DNA of 64,000 nucleotides from Sapria himalayana (taxonomy: Eukaryota > Streptophyta > Magnoliopsida > Malpighiales > Rafflesiaceae), in NCBI GenBank assembly GCA_029783825.1, contig JAREIK010002664.1, positions 1 through 64,000 of the forward strand, given 5' to 3'. This document shows, in pieces, positions 13,491 to 25,469 of the stretch. Position 1 is the stretch's first letter. Each line of letters starts with the position of its first letter. The notes under the pieces were generated by a model that did not search any database, had not been told where the DNA came from, and saw only the letters and a list, made by a program, of their open reading frames with translations. The translations under genes were made by a program, and so were the position numbers.

Positions 13491-15160
13491 ATTTTTCAAA
13501 AAAGATGTTAAATGCATAGCACATAGTAATTTTAATAATGCAAAAATATTAAAGACATATACACACTAACATAAATAAATGAACACAACAAAAACTTACA
13601 CTATCAAAAAATACACTGCTAAAAAACTTGCCATAAATAACACAGACTATGATCATACACACACTCTCATTTTATCATTCATATAATAGCAAATACAAAT
13701 TTAAACTATTTGTTTTGAATAATTATTCTAAAAAATCTATTTTTTAGAATAATAAATCAAGAACATATGTATTTTTTTTCATGCTCCTCACTCAAGAAAA
13801 CCCTTGAACAAAAACATTAGCAATGGGCCATGAATAATTGAAGTTTTAAATAGAAATATTTATAACCATAACAAAAAAAAAGATAACAGCAAACTTTAGC
13901 ATCAAAATCACCCAAACCATGATAAAGAAGTTCACATCTATTGTAATAAAAAATTATTGATATAATTTTGTTAAAATAGTTTATGTATACTTTTTATAGT
14001 CATATATATATAGTTATGTTTAAACACACTTATTTAAAGCAAACTTATATTATGTATACTATTTTTGTATACAGTATGTAGTTATTTATATTGGAAATTT
14101 TTTTAATTCGGCATAGCTACTATGCACCATCAAATCCACACAATGACAACGCATTATATCACAATGCATGAAGTATGTATATGATTAAGTATATATACAC
14201 AATCCAAAAACACCACGGTGAATAAAGGAGATGAATTTCGTAACATTAAAAACTTGAGCTTAATCAAGTTAATCGATGAGAATAAATGTATAAAACGTAT
14301 CCCAAATCAAAAAAAATTGAAACTTAAACCTTGAAATCGAATATATGTTGAAGCATCGTGTCGAGGGATGGATGGTCTTCTGTGGATGTTCGCATCACTT
14401 AAGCATCGGTGCGAAGAAGATAATGGTGTGGAAGAAGATAATCGGTGTCGAAGAAGAAATCAAATTTTTATATTTTTAATTATTATAACATTAAATAAAT
14501 AATATATATATATATATAATCAAAAAGACTAATTAATTGTATTCACTATAAAAAAATTTCAAACAAAATTAATGTGCATGTTCTAAGGTACAAATGAAAA
14601 AATAAACACCTTAAATTTTTATTATAATATTAATATAAACAATAAATATATAAACAATAAAAAAATTATGATTAGCCTTATAAAAAAAAATCAAATAGGT
14701 ACAAAATTAACAAACTTCATATAATAAGACATAAATGAAAAGATGATTTGTCTTCTAGTCACTCGCCTAAGAATTATAAAATACTATTAATGTTAAAAAA
14801 TATATAAAAATTTATATTTTATCGTTAAAAATTTTAAGTCATATTTATTATTTTAATAAAAAATTAATGTTAAAAGCTAATAGTCAAAATATTACTCATT
14901 TATTTAATCTGTAAATATTTTTTTAAGAGCAAACATCTATGTATTTATTTATAAATATTAATTTATTTTCTTATAAATGTATAGATATCTAGTACATTTA
15001 TCTATCTTTTAGCATATGTATAAATAGGATATGATTATAAAAAATATTTTATAATAGACAAAATAGTTTTTATTTAATAGTCAAATAGATATTACTATAA
15101 ATAGATAGATTACTATCAATCTTCACTTGATCTATATGTATATGCATCTATCAGTGTATT
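13491..15160. other. Non-coding AT-rich DNA homologous to 57,380-58,140, left arm
   Basis: No gene recognised. The stretch about 14,110-14,880 is the mirror of 18,000-18,780, which aligns to 57,420-58,140. Shared phrases include one around GACTAGAAGACAAATCATC and one around TGATATAATGCGTTGTCAT (read on the other strand). It is a member of a dispersed repeat family, with three CATCGGTG/GAAGAAGATAA-type repeats near 14,340-14,460. Confidence 0.5.
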
Positions 15161-15460
15161 TTGTTATCTATCTATATGTATAACTATCTATCTATATATC
15201 TAACTATCTATATATCTATCTATCTATCTATCTATCTGTCATATCTTTATATGTCTATTTGTCTATCTTATATCTATCTTTCTTTCTATCTGTCTATATA
15301 TCTACATGTCTACATGTCTACTTGTCTACTATTCTATCTGTTTATCTATCTATTTGTCTATTAATAGGCACATGCTTTTATCTAGATTGATAGGTATATA
15401 GGCTAAGCCTATATACAATCATCTATCTATTAGATAGATTGATAGGTATGCATATATTCA
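15161..15460. repeat. Short (TATC)n array, left arm
   Basis: About 200 bases of TATC/TGTC/TTTC tetranucleotides, followed by a small inverted repeat around 15,385-15,455 (a GATTGATAGGTAT phrase occurs twice, and TAGGCTAAGCCTA forms a local palindrome). The frame it opens is a repeat artefact. Mirrored at 17,430-17,740. Confidence 0.9.
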
Positions 15461-15745
15461 CATATTTACATTTTTAGATATTTACATATTTACATATTGA
15501 TATATTTACTATTTACAGATTTACATATTTACATATTTACATATTTATAGATTTACAGATTTACATATTTTACATATTTACATATTTACATATTTACATC
15601 ATTTACATATTACATATTTACATATTTACATATTTACATATTTACATATTTACTATTTGCTATTTGCATATTTACATATTTACATATTTACATATTTACA
15701 TATTTACAGATTTACATAATTACATATTTACATATTTACATTATT
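15461..15745. repeat. (TTTACATA)n minisatellite, left arm
   Basis: About 280 bases built from the octamer TTTACATA with variants (TTTACAGA, TTTATAGA, TTTGCATA). Mirrored, with a different pattern of small indels, at 17,125-17,430. Confidence 0.9.
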
Positions 15746-17124
15746 TATTATAATTTATAATTTATAAAACTCCAAAATTTACTTAAAGTGAGAAGATCAA
15801 TAAAAAAGTTATATCTATTATTTGATAAAAATGGAATATTAAAAGCTAATAGTAAAAATCTTACTCAATTGTTTAATTATTATAAATTTCAGTAGGAGCA
15901 AAAATAAAACTTTAATTCAAATCAACTTATGGTCAGTTTGGTAGTTATTTTCAAAAGTATTTATTGGTCTAAAAATAAATTTAAGTGTTTTTAGGACAAA
16001 ACAATTAAAATTATGCTAAGATATTTATTTTTTAAATCATCAATTTTTATTGATGTAATTAAAACATCTATGTATTATTTTAATATCAATTTATTTTCTT
16101 TTAAATTTAGTAAAAAATTTAAATTTTTTTTATAATTCAACATTTTTAAATTTTTAGTGATTATTTTTTAAAAGTTTCTACATTTAATAAAACTATTTTT
16201 TTAACTTAGATAATATTAATATTTACTAGTTTATTCATTAATTTTAGATATTTTGTAATATTTTCAATTTAATCATACAAAGAATTATTTATTTTTTTAT
16301 TATAGAAATTTTAATGTATATTCATTTATTTTCTAAATATCTTAAAAATTATTATAATTAAATAATTAATTATTTATGTTTTTTAATACAAATTTTAAAT
16401 TTATTAATTAAAAATTTTAGAAAATTTTTGAATAAATTTTTTAAAATTTATTCAAAAAATTTTTTCTAAAATTTTTAATTAATAAATTTAAAAATTTGTA
16501 TTAAAAAACATAAATAATTAATTATGTAATTATAATAATTTTTAAGATATTTTAGAAAATAAATGAATATACATTAAAAGTTCTATTAATAAAAAATAAA
16601 ATAATTCTTTGTATGATTAAATTGAAATATTTACAAAATATCTAATTAATGAATAAACCTAGTAAATATTAATATATCTAAGTTAAAAAAATAGTTTTAG
16701 TAATGTAGGAAACTTTTAAAAAATAATCACTAAAAATTTAAAAATGTTGAATTATAAAAAAATTTAAAATTTTTACTAAATTTAAAAGAAAATAACTTGA
16801 TAGTAAAATATAAATACATAGATGTTTTAATTACATCAATAAAAATTGATGATTTAAAAATAAATATCTTAGCATAATTTTAATTGTTTTGTCCTAAAAA
16901 CACTTAAATTTATTTTAGACCAATATACTTTGAAAATAACTACCAACTGACCATAAGTTGATTTGAATTAAAGTTTTTATTTTTGCTCCTACTGAAATTT
17001 ATAATAATTAAACAATTGAGTAAGATTTTACTATTAGCTTTTAATATTCCATTTTTATCAAATAATAGAATAACTTTTTTTATTGATCTTCTCACTTTAA
17101 GTAAATTTTGGAGTTTTTATAAAT
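15746..17124. repeat. Palindrome core: AT-rich repeat family member, with the symmetry centre at 16,441/16,442
   Basis: Very AT-rich and non-coding. Around the centre, TTTTTGAATAAATTTT is followed by TT and then AAAATTTATTCAAAAA, so the two arms meet with at most a two-base loop. The right half is homologous to 56,810-57,310 and to 34,050-34,760, sharing TTCTAAAATTTTTAATTAA and CTTCTCACTTTA-type phrases. In those two copies the sequence to the left of the equivalent point is not an inverted copy. Confidence 0.85.
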
Positions 17125-17430
17125 TATAAATTATAATAAATAGTAAATATGTAAATATGTAATTATGTAAATCTGTAAATATGTAAATATGTAATAGGTA
17201 AATATTTAATATGCAAATATGCAAATATTAAATATGTAAATATGTAAATATGTAATATGTAAATATGTAATATGTAAATATGTAAATATGTAAATATGTA
17301 ATATGTAAATATGTAAATCTGTAAATCTATAAATATGTAAATATGTAAATATGTAAATCTGTAAATATGTAAATATATAAATATGTAAATATGTAAATAT
17401 CTAAAAATGTAAATATGTGAATATATGCAT
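17125..17430. repeat. (TATGTAAA)n minisatellite, right arm
   Basis: Mirror of the TTTACATA array of the left arm. It reads TATGTAAA on this strand with TCTGTAAA variants; repeat number and small indels differ from the left arm. Confidence 0.9.
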
Positions 17431-17740
17431 ACCTATCAAGCTATCTAATAGATAGATTGATATGTATATAGGCTTAGCCTATATACCTATCAATCTATAT
17501 AAAGCATGTGCCTATATAGACAAATAGATAGATAAACAGATAGAATAGTAGACAAGTAGACCTGTAGACATGTAGATATATAGACAGATAGAAAGAAAGA
17601 TAGATATAAAGATAGACAATAGACATATAAAGATATAGACAGATAGATAGATAGATAGATAGATATATAGATAGGTAGATATATAGATAGATAGTTATAC
17701 ATATAGATAGATAACAAAATACACTGATAGATGCATATAC
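17431..17740. repeat. Short (GATA)n array, right arm
   Basis: Mirror of 15,161-15,460. GATA/GACA/GAAA tetranucleotides lie next to a TAGGCTTAGCCTA local palindrome at about 17,468-17,480. Confidence 0.9.
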
Positions 17741-19409
17741 ATATAGATCAAGTGAAGATTGATAGTAAATCTATCTATTTATAGTAATATCTATTTGACT
17801 ATTTAAATAAAAACTATTTGTCTATTATAAAATATTTCTTATAATCATATCCTATTTATACATATGCTAAAAGATAGATAAATGTACTAGATATCTATAC
17901 ATTTATAAGAAAATAAATTAATATTTATAAATAAATACATAGATGTTTGCTCTTAAAAAAATATTTACAGATTAAATAAATGAGTAATATTTTGACTATT
18001 AGCTTTTAACATTAATTTTTTATTAAAATAATAAATATGACTTAAAAATTTTAAACGATAAAATATAAATTTTTATATATTTTTTAACATAATAGTATTT
18101 TATAATTCTTAGGCGAGTGACTAGAAGACAAATCATCTTTTCATTTATGTCTTATTATATGAAGTTTGTTAATTTTGTACCTATTTGATTTTTTTTATAA
18201 GGCTAATCATAATTTTTTTATTGTTTATAATTTATTGTTTATATTAATATTATAATAAAAATTTTAAGGTGTTTATTTTTCATTTGTACCTTAGAACATG
18301 CACATTAATTTTGTTTGAAATTTTTTTATAGTGAATACAATTAATTAGTCTTTTTGATTATATATATATATATATTATTTATTTAATGTTATAATAATTA
18401 AAAATATAAAAATTTGATTATCTTCTTCGACACCGATTATCTTCTTCCACACCAATTATCTTCTTCGACACCGATGCTTAAGTGATGCGAACCTCCACAG
18501 AAGACCATCCATCCCTCGACACTGATGCTTCAACATATATTCGATTTCAAGGTTTAAGTTTCAATTTTTTTTTGATTGGGATACGTTTTATACATTTATT
18601 CTTCATCGATTAACTTGATTAAGCTCAAGTTTTTAATGTTTACGAAATTCATCTCCTTTATTCACCGTGGTGTTTTTGGATTGTGTATATATACTTAATC
18701 ATATACATACTTCATGCATTTGTGATATAATGCGTTGTCATTGTGTGGATTTTGATGGTGCATAGTAGCTATGCCGAATTAAAAAAATTTCCAATATAAA
18801 TAACTACATACTGTATACAAAAATAGTATACATAAATATAAGTTTGCTTTAAATAAGTGTGTTTAAACATAACTATATATATATGACTATAAAAAAGTAT
18901 ACATAAACTATTTAAACAAAATTATATCAATAATTTTTTATTACAATAGATGTGAACTTCTTTATCATGGTTTGGGTGATTTTGATGCTAAAGTTTGCTG
19001 TTATCTTTTTTTTTTGTTATGGTTATAAATATTTCTATTTAAAACTTCAATTATTCATGGCCCATTGCTAATGTTTTTGTTCAAGGGTTTTCTTGAGTGA
19101 GGAGCATGAAAAAAAATACATATGTTCTTGATTTATTATTCTAAAAAATAGATTTTTTAGAATAATTATTCAAAACAAATAGTTTAAATTTGTATTTTGC
19201 TATTATATGAATGATAAATGAGAGTGTGTGTATGATCATAGTCTGTGTTATTTATGGCAAGTTTTTTAGCAGTGTATTTTTTGATAGTGTAAGTTTTTGT
19301 TGTGTTCATTTATTTTATGTTAGTGTGTATATGTCTTTAATATTTTTTGCATTATTAAATTACTATGTGCTATGCATTTAACATCTTTTTTGAAAAATCC
19401 AGAAAAGCC
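17741..19409. other. Non-coding AT-rich DNA homologous to 57,380-58,140, right arm
   Basis: No gene recognised. The segment 18,060-18,780 aligns by eye with 57,430-58,140. The shared order is TAGAAGACAAAT, TATATGAAGTTTGTTAATTT, CACATTAATTTTGTT and GGATTGTGTATATA. In the 58 kb copy the similarity stops where a TATC array begins (about 58,140). Here it continues into unique sequence. Confidence 0.55.
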
Positions 19410-19442
19410 ATTTTGGTTAATCTATTCATCATTTTTGTAGTG
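19410..19442. mobile_element. Second CACTA-type terminus, right arm
   Basis: Ends TTTTTGTAGTG at 19,442, the inverted image of 13,449. The pair bounds 6.0 kb containing the palindrome centre. Confidence 0.5.
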
Positions 19443-21469
19443 TGTATGTGCGCGTGTGTGTGTAATATAATAATATGAATATATATATATATATATATAT
19501 ATTCTATTTATTAATTCAACTCTATTAAGTATAGTTTGGGAAAATGGAAAATAATTTTGTGATTTTATTCAAAATTATTATATTTAATTAATTGGTTTTA
19601 TATTTGAGCTATAATATTTTTCAAATTGGTTTGAAACCCATTGATGGTTATCTTTTGATAATCTTTTGAGATTTGAAGGCATATCAATTGAATATTCATG
19701 TCTTTGCTTGCTTTAATGATTTGTTGTTGTTAGGTAACCAAACTTTTTGATTGATTAATCATGTCATAGAAAAAATAATATTAATAAAGGAGACCATAGT
19801 TAGTCTTTCAAGACCTTGGTTTCTCTAAAGGAGATGATTTGTAGAACATATATTACCAACCTCAAGACAATTTACATTATAAAAAAATGTATATTGATGT
19901 TGTATCATGGTTGATGTGTGAGATACATATATCACTATGCTATATCAAATCACGTAAGTTGTCAACAATGACAAATCAACCACTCAAACATATGCTCTAA
20001 CAAATGGATTCCTATATGTTGCAAGTTGATACTGATCTATTATTAATCTTGAACAATTGGTAATTAATTTACCCTTTATACTCTATTTTCAATTAGATAC
20101 TCATCTATTAGTAAGCTTTCTCAATTGAACTATTATTTATATTTTTATCTTTGATTAATGAGAAAGTATAATGGCATATACTATAGACCATGTTAAAGAT
20201 AAAGCATAGAGAAATATTATCTCATCTATAAATGAGCATTCTCATTTGAAAGTAGATACTAATTTGTGGTAGTAGCAGTACAATAAGAAGAAGTAGAAAA
20301 AGATGAAGAAGAAGCAGTAAGAGAAGGAGAAAAAGTTTAAGATGATGAAAAAATTAGAGTGGCCTTATAGCTCTTAAATAGCAATTACATGCATTACAAG
20401 AAATCCTAATCATTCTAATCTCCAAATAGAAAAAAATATTAGGCTTGTATCTCTTAAATTACAAAACAAAATAACAAATCCAATTTAATATTATGCTTTG
20501 ATACCACTAAAAGGTAGGAATATTACTCTGAGAAGTATTTTCTTAAATTAGTTCAATTTTAAAATTTTATTAAATATAATTTTCTTGACAATGAAAGTAC
20601 TATTCTTTATAATTTGTTGCATCCAAAAATAGCACTAACTTTTATCCAACTTTGCAAAAAAAAAAGGAATTCCTCCATAACACTAATAATAATAATAATA
20701 CTTAATATTTTCATCCTTAATCTATATATATATATATATAATGGATAATTATGCTATGGAATCCAAAAAAAAAAAATATTTATGATTTGGGTTATATTTT
20801 AGTACATATATTCGAATACTCATAATTATCCCAATATAATTAAAAAAAAACATTATGCATACACTTTTTTCAGCTTACTCAGTATGCAAAAACGAATTAA
20901 TGCATATGTTTATGCATACAGAGTATTTATGAACTCCATATGCATATGTTTTTGTTTAGGAAATAATGAGTTTCTACATAAACTCATATGCATACTTGAG
21001 TATGTGCATTCCGTATGAAAAATGAAGGTAATTATCAGTATAGAAATTTGGAAGACCCAAATCATAAATAATTTTGATTTGGATCCCCAAATGTTATATT
21101 AAAAGTAAAAATTGTAAAAAAATATAATTATTTTCATGTTGGTTCCCCTTAACATTTTTTCATATAATATTATAACTTTTATCCACTTTTGTTGCACCAA
21201 AATGCATCAGCTTTGTTTATCTCACATAAGTTTTTAAAAAATTTAAATCTAAAATAATATTTTTCAGAAATCAAAAATCAATTTTTTATTCTCATAGAGT
21301 TTACCAAAATATACTTATTCAAAGAAAAATGATAGGTTAAATGCCAGGGCTTACACCTATTTAATGATGCCACCAACCATCCAACTAGTAACTTTTTAGA
21401 AATCTTGGATTCAAAAATCTTTATCATTATAACACAAGTAGGATTTGATTATTTTAAGTGTTTAGAATT
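19443..21469. other. Non-coding AT-rich interior, right arm
   Basis: Mirror of 11,451-13,448: GT-rich and (AT)n microsatellites at 19,440-19,502, a GAA-rich tract at 20,280-20,340, the small hairpin at about 20,740-20,835 and the TATGCATA cluster at 20,850-21,000. No gene recognised. Confidence 0.5.
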
Positions 21470-22380
21470 ATAAGTATTTGTGTAACTATAGGTATACCCA
21501 CATTTAACTATATTTATAATTACATGTATAATAACATACAATATAATATTTAACTATATGTGTATAACTATGTATAAATATTTGTATAACTATATATAAA
21601 TATTTGTATAATTATATAACACTCTAAAACATTAAATATAACTATATTTATAACTATGTATACATATATGTAAATCTATATATTTATTGATAACTTTATA
21701 TATTTGTGTATTACTATTTGTATGAATATAGTTATATATAACTATATGTTTAAATATATAAAAATATTAATATCTATATATACTATAAGTATAATACCAT
21801 ATAACTATGAATAATTCTATCTTACTATATGTATAAGTATAAAAACTTTATACATAACTATATTTAAATATATAATTAACAACATGTATTTAATATACAT
21901 TTTTATATATTAGTATAAATAATGCATTTTAGCATTTCCATACCTATATATAACTATATGTATAAATATATGAAATTATATGAAATAAAATATATATATA
22001 TACATTTATAAATATAAGTTTAACTATACGTGTAACTATATGTATAATCACATGTAACTATATTTATAATTATATGTATAAAAACATACAACATAATGTT
22101 TAACTAAATGTGTATGACTATATATATTTATATTTTTATAACTATAAAAACTCTATTTAAATAAAAATAACATTATTTTTAATTATGTAAACATATATGT
22201 AAATCTATATAATTGTTTATAACTTTGTATACGTTTATTTATATTTACTTATAACTACTTGTATGCATATATCTATATATAATTATATGTTAAACTAAAT
22301 GTAACTATTTATAACTACACTTACTATATGTATCCTAACATATAATTATATATGGGATAATACTATTTTGTTGCACCAAC
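21470..22380. repeat. AT-rich TATAACTATATGTATAA-type tandem domain, right arm
   Basis: Mirror of the left-arm domain, lying immediately upstream of the TNP2 block. Degenerate, non-coding. The same type of domain lies upstream of TNP2 in the second CACTA element (48,830-50,519). Confidence 0.75.
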
Positions 22381-22544
22381 TTGAAATAAAACGGCTAAAC
22401 ATATAATATCAACATTATGTAAGCACATAGCATGATAGTGTCTGTTGATCAGGCTCATATATGGTATAATAAAATAAGGGTCGTACTCTTACTATCCCAG
22501 CCCTTGGGCCTCAGACTCAAATAGTAACTTATGTAAAAAAATTA

Positions 22545-24200
22545 TGCATGTAGTCAATCGAGATTGAAGGATGGAGAAAAAATTAAGTATCCATGTAATC
22601 ATCGAAAGTGTCCGAATATCCCTTTTTGTGATGCAAACACTATAATATATCATTTGGCAAAAATATGACTTTGTGCCAAATTATTTTGTTTGGATTTATC
22701 ACGAGGAAAGTACAAAGGCTCTGAATATTGACCAAAATGAGGTTATTGAATCATTTGCTTGTGGTGAAGAATAATCAAACACATACCATAGAATGATCAT
22801 GAAAGCTATTGGTCCTAACTTCAATATGGATTACATGGATGAACTACCTATTCCTGAAGCTGAGAAATTTTATGAAATGCTTAAAGCTGCAGATAAAGAG
22901 TTGTGGTCTGGTTGTAAAACACATTCGCAATTGTCACTTGTGGGTCGACAAATGAGCATTAAGTCAGAAAATCATATGTCTGAGAAATTATTTGATTAGA
23001 TGATAGAATTGATGAAGGAGATTGTTCTGGATAATAAATTGATCACTAACAAATTTTACAACACTAAGAAATTACTACGAGGAATGGGACTACTAGTAAA
23101 AAAAATGATTGTTGTTTAAATGGATGCATGTTATAATAGGGCGGTGATAGTGATTTAATTAGTTGTAAGTTTATTGGCCATCCTCGATTTAGGAAGGCAA
23201 ATCGTGCCATAGAAACACGAAAAAAATTGAAGGTTGTCTTTAAGAAGATGTATTATTTTCCATTAATTCCTCAATTACAGAGACTATATGCATCAAATGC
23301 TACAGCAAATGATATGATGTGGCATTCCGAGCATGAGATTGAAGAAGGGGTAATACGTCATCCATCAAATTCACATGCTTGGAAGCATTTAATTATATAC
23401 ATCAAGATTTTGCAGCATAAAGTCCAAATGTGACATGCTGGATGTTTTCTTACTGCCTTTTATTGTAGAGTTAAATCATTTATGGGATGTTGGCATGAAT
23501 ACATATTATATCTCAAGAAGCAAAATTTCTTTATGCAGGCAGCCCTTATATGGACAGTAAGTGACTTTCCTACATATTCAATGTTGTTTGACTGGTGTAC
23601 TATAGGACGATTCACATGCCCGTATTGCATGACAAATTCTAATGCATTTACCCTCAAATTTAGTGGTAAACAGTCATGGTTTGATAACCATCGTAAGTTT
23701 CTACCTATGAATCATCCATTTCGAAGAAATAGAACTACATTTCAAAAAAATAAAACTGTGAAGAAAGTTGCACCAGTAGTTCATTCAGGAGATGAAATTA
23801 TTATAGAGATTCATAGTTTGGGTTTGAAGAAGGTAACTGAAAAGGATGCTAATGGAAGTAATGGACAAATAGACAAATTATTTGGCTAGAAAAAATGTAG
23901 TATATTTTGAGACTTGCCCTATTGGAAGTCCAATTTAATTCGTCATAACTTAGATTTTTTGCATATTGAAAAAAATATTTTTGACAATGTTTTCAACACT
24001 ATCCTTAATGTAGACGAAAAGACAAAACATACTTTAAAATCAAACAATAGCTGAATGATTACTGTCAGCATCCTGAATTGAAACTAAATGAGGAAATAGG
24101 AAAATTCTCTAAAGCTTGCTACCCACTTGATAAGAAGGCAATATAGATATGGTGTGAATGGGCTAAAATTTTGAAATTTCCTAATCGATGTGTCAAATAT
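22545..24200 (+). pseudogene. CACTA TNP2-type transposase, decayed, right arm
   Basis: A transposase-associated domain (PF13963-like, Cys/His-containing, about 22,590-22,660) is followed by the FYEMLKAADKELWSGC segment (22,870-22,930). The MYYFPLIPQLQRLYAS region (23,250-23,300) comes next, then the TNP2 core (23,482-23,889) with WTVSDFPTYSML, CPYCM, SWFDNHRKFLPM and HPFRRNR. After 23,940, the IFDNVFNT phrase and its surroundings appear with stops. Interruptions include a one-base loss near 23,145 that is absent from the left arm. It is followed in the same direction by DUF4218-like and Transposase_24-like blocks. En/Spm TNP2 normally acts as the catalytic transposase; this copy cannot be made intact. 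Confidence 0.88.
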
Positions 24201-24234
24201 GGGTAGATGCATGGATATGAATAATCTTAAGTTA

Positions 24235-24790
24235 TTTGGAATGAAAAGTCATGACTGTCATGTATTTATGCAGAGATGAATACCAATTACATTCTGTGAA
24301 TTACTTCCACTAAGTGTTTGGAAGGTCCTTACAGAACTAAGTTTGTTTTTCAAATAGCTAACTGCAACCAAAATAAAAATAGATGACATGGTGAGGCTGG
24401 AGAATGATATTACACTTATTATTTGAAAGCTTGAACAGATATTCCCACTGACTTTTTTTGACTCAATGGAGCATTTTCTGGTCCATTTGGCATATGAAGC
24501 AAGGATTGTAGGGTTAGTGCAATTCAGGTGGATGTATCCTTTTGAGAGGTAAATACATATAATTTATTGTGTTTTATTATTTCGTACTTTAAGTAATATT
24601 GTAATTTAATCAAATTGAAACCTAACATTGTGGTTGTAGGTATCTTGGTAAGTTGAAATTGAATGTTAGAAACAATGCAAAAGTTGAAGGTTTAATTTGC
24701 AATGCATATTTAATAGAAAAAGCATCATCATTTTGTTCTTATTATTTTGATGATAATGTCAATACAAAGAATAGAAATGTGACTGCGGAA
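24235..24790 (+). pseudogene. DUF4218-like CACTA companion domain with an intron, right arm
   Basis: It starts at MKSHDCHVFMQR and continues through ELLPLSVWKVLTELSLFF, LEQIFPLTFFDSMEH and WMYPFER. A GT-AG intron at 24,549-24,639 interrupts the Arg codon; the next exon gives YLGKLK and NNAKVEG. Stops occur (for example in the codon before LEQIF). The same intron position is present in the unrelated-looking second CACTA element (46,505-46,604), so it is ancestral for this gene type. Confidence 0.75.
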
Positions 24791-24799
24791 TTATGAAGG

Positions 24800-25160
24800 T
24801 CATGTGATGGTAGAAAGAAGGAGCGAGTGTACGGAATTGGCTCTAAGGGAGTGGCATTTTGTTGTAGCAGTCATGCTTCTAATTCATCTATCTCAGCAAT
24901 GGTGGATGAGGGGATCAAACAACAAGCATTGGAAACAAATGAACATATTATAGATATGGAGACCAAAATAAAAAAGAAGGATGGGTAGATAACTAATTTG
25001 ATGGAAGAAATGCAAGAAATTAAAAAAATTAAAAAAGCAATGCAGTAGTAGATGTCCTATATGGAGTCATAGTTAGCGGCATTGGTGCATCAGAGAGCAT
25101 TCAGAGATATAACTTTGAATCCTCATAGGAGAGGCTAGCATTCCCTACAAATTATGAGGA
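24800..25160 (+). pseudogene. Transposase_24 (Ptta/En/Spm)-like fragment, right arm
   Basis: After the DUF4218-like frame comes CDGRKKERVYGIGSKG, the signature of the C-terminal half of the plant Ptta/En/Spm family. A helical Lys/Glu/Met-rich segment and LVHQRAFRDI follow. It is interrupted by several TAG stops. The usual DUF4216 block and the N-terminal half of Transposase_24 are missing between this and DUF4218, so the element has an internal deletion or fusion. Confidence 0.65.
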
Positions 25161-25469
25161 TGAGTGGGTATGAAATTTTTTCTTAACTATTATTTATTTT
25201 TGTATGTTTAACAAATAATTATGATATTTTTTTGCAGGTTTCAAGTTTTTTTTATTCTGGTTTTGTTCTTTGCTTTTCCAATAAATCAAATTATGAATAT
25301 TTGTAGGACACATTATGTGAGAGAAAAGAAAAAATATTGATTCAAAGCATTCAAACATTACCATGGTCCTTCCAATGCATGAGTCCCATATTTACTGATT
25401 ACAGCTTTATCAAAAAGAGGGCTAGCTTATCTTATCTTTATTATTCTAAAAATCTTTTAATTTTGCACT
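25161..25469. other. AT-rich spacer inside CACTA-1, right arm
   Basis: Mirror of 7,441-7,764. A possible splice donor near GTATGAAAT (25,168) and an acceptor near 25,239 suggest an intron, but no downstream exon is recognisable. Confidence 0.35.
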
